A DNA stretch of 64,000 bases from Stenotrophomonas lactitubi (GTDB lineage: Bacteria > Pseudomonadota > Gammaproteobacteria > Xanthomonadales > Xanthomonadaceae), in NCBI RefSeq assembly GCF_002803515.1, contig NZ_PHQX01000001.1, positions 2,542,001 to 2,606,000 of the forward strand. Direction: 5' to 3'. The position numbers and the translations under genes are program-made. Positions within the stretch are counted from its first letter, which is position 1, and the number at the start of each line of letters is the position of its first letter. The notes beneath the pieces are model-generated. The model had not been told where the DNA came from, did no database searches, and worked only from the letters and a program-made list of their open reading frames with translations. Below, in pieces: positions 63,974-64,000 of the stretch.

Positions 63974-64000
63974 ATGTCCCCCGTTCCTGCCCCCCTCGAT
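63974..64000 (+). CDS. queG: 5' end of a rightward gene, probably epoxyqueuosine reductase QueG
   Basis: Only nine codons are inside the window (MSPVPAPLD). ATG 63974 lies 23 nt from the divergent nnr start. In E. coli and xanthomonads queG is divergent from nnr, so queG is the best guess from synteny; the residues themselves prove nothing. Confidence 0.45.

Overview
The window is a high-GC chromosomal segment of a gammaproteobacterium of the Xanthomonadaceae, most likely Stenotrophomonas (S. maltophilia complex). Four things point there: short GTAG-headed palindromes of the SMAG type scattered between genes; an arginine cluster of the Xanthomonas kind (N-acetylornithine carbamoyltransferase, acetylcitrulline deacetylase, fused acetylglutamate synthase/kinase); a MetX-family acyltransferase typical of the group; and gene orders such as nnr-tsaE-amiC-mutL. 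Almost everything is core genome. I see no prophage, insertion sequence, CRISPR array or toxin-antitoxin pair.

Layout: 1-6725 cytochrome c maturation operon ccmABCDEFGHI (ccmA cut by the window edge). 6879-8335 metX and a small DUF1294 membrane protein. 8386-14957 cytochrome bd module: cydDC leftward, cydABX rightward, with a perfect Anr/FNR box between them. 15014-15305 two near-identical tRNA-Pro(CGG) genes, each with its own promoter and terminator, then an MFS transporter. 17125-22816 pgaABCD for the biofilm polysaccharide poly-beta-1,6-N-acetylglucosamine, preceded by a perfect CRP/Clp palindrome inside the promoter spacer. 22817-23371 a large inverted-repeat island. 23372-33854 a leftward run argF'-argG-argE'-argB(A)-GNAT-argC-argH-yciI-proB-proA, i.e. 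arginine synthesis by the acetylated route joined to proline synthesis. A leader ORF and terminator upstream look like an attenuator. 34184-38063 a secreted protein, cysS, sufE and an MFS exporter. 38520-41616 a DksA-like protein with a very long Lys/Ala/Pro tail, yidD and dihydroorotase. 41616-46082 an M23 peptidase, then a leftward mtaD-like/ubiG/gph/squalene-synthase-like group. 46302-48006 efp divergent from its modification enzyme epmB. 48076-50579 a GGDEF-EAL protein and a small secreted partner. 50626-52344 trmJ and suhB, divergent. 52345-52954 a second repeat island. 52955-56324 htpX, gluQRS, phbB and phaR. 56406-63950 a leftward run nnr-tsaE-amiC-mutL-DUF1684-TraB/GumN family. The first codons of a rightward gene (probably queG) are at the right edge.

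The most notable non-coding signals are: (i) a structured repeat family, three copies here, each with a perfect 22-27 bp stem whose sequence differs between copies and a loop of exactly 52 nt; (ii) a candidate arginine attenuator before argF'; (iii) a Clp/CRP site placed to repress pgaA. The most notable protein oddities are the DksA-like protein that has lost three of four zinc cysteines, a recent 30-bp in-frame tandem duplication in the GGDEF-EAL gene, and a 14-bp tandem duplication that split an ATGA overlap before argC.
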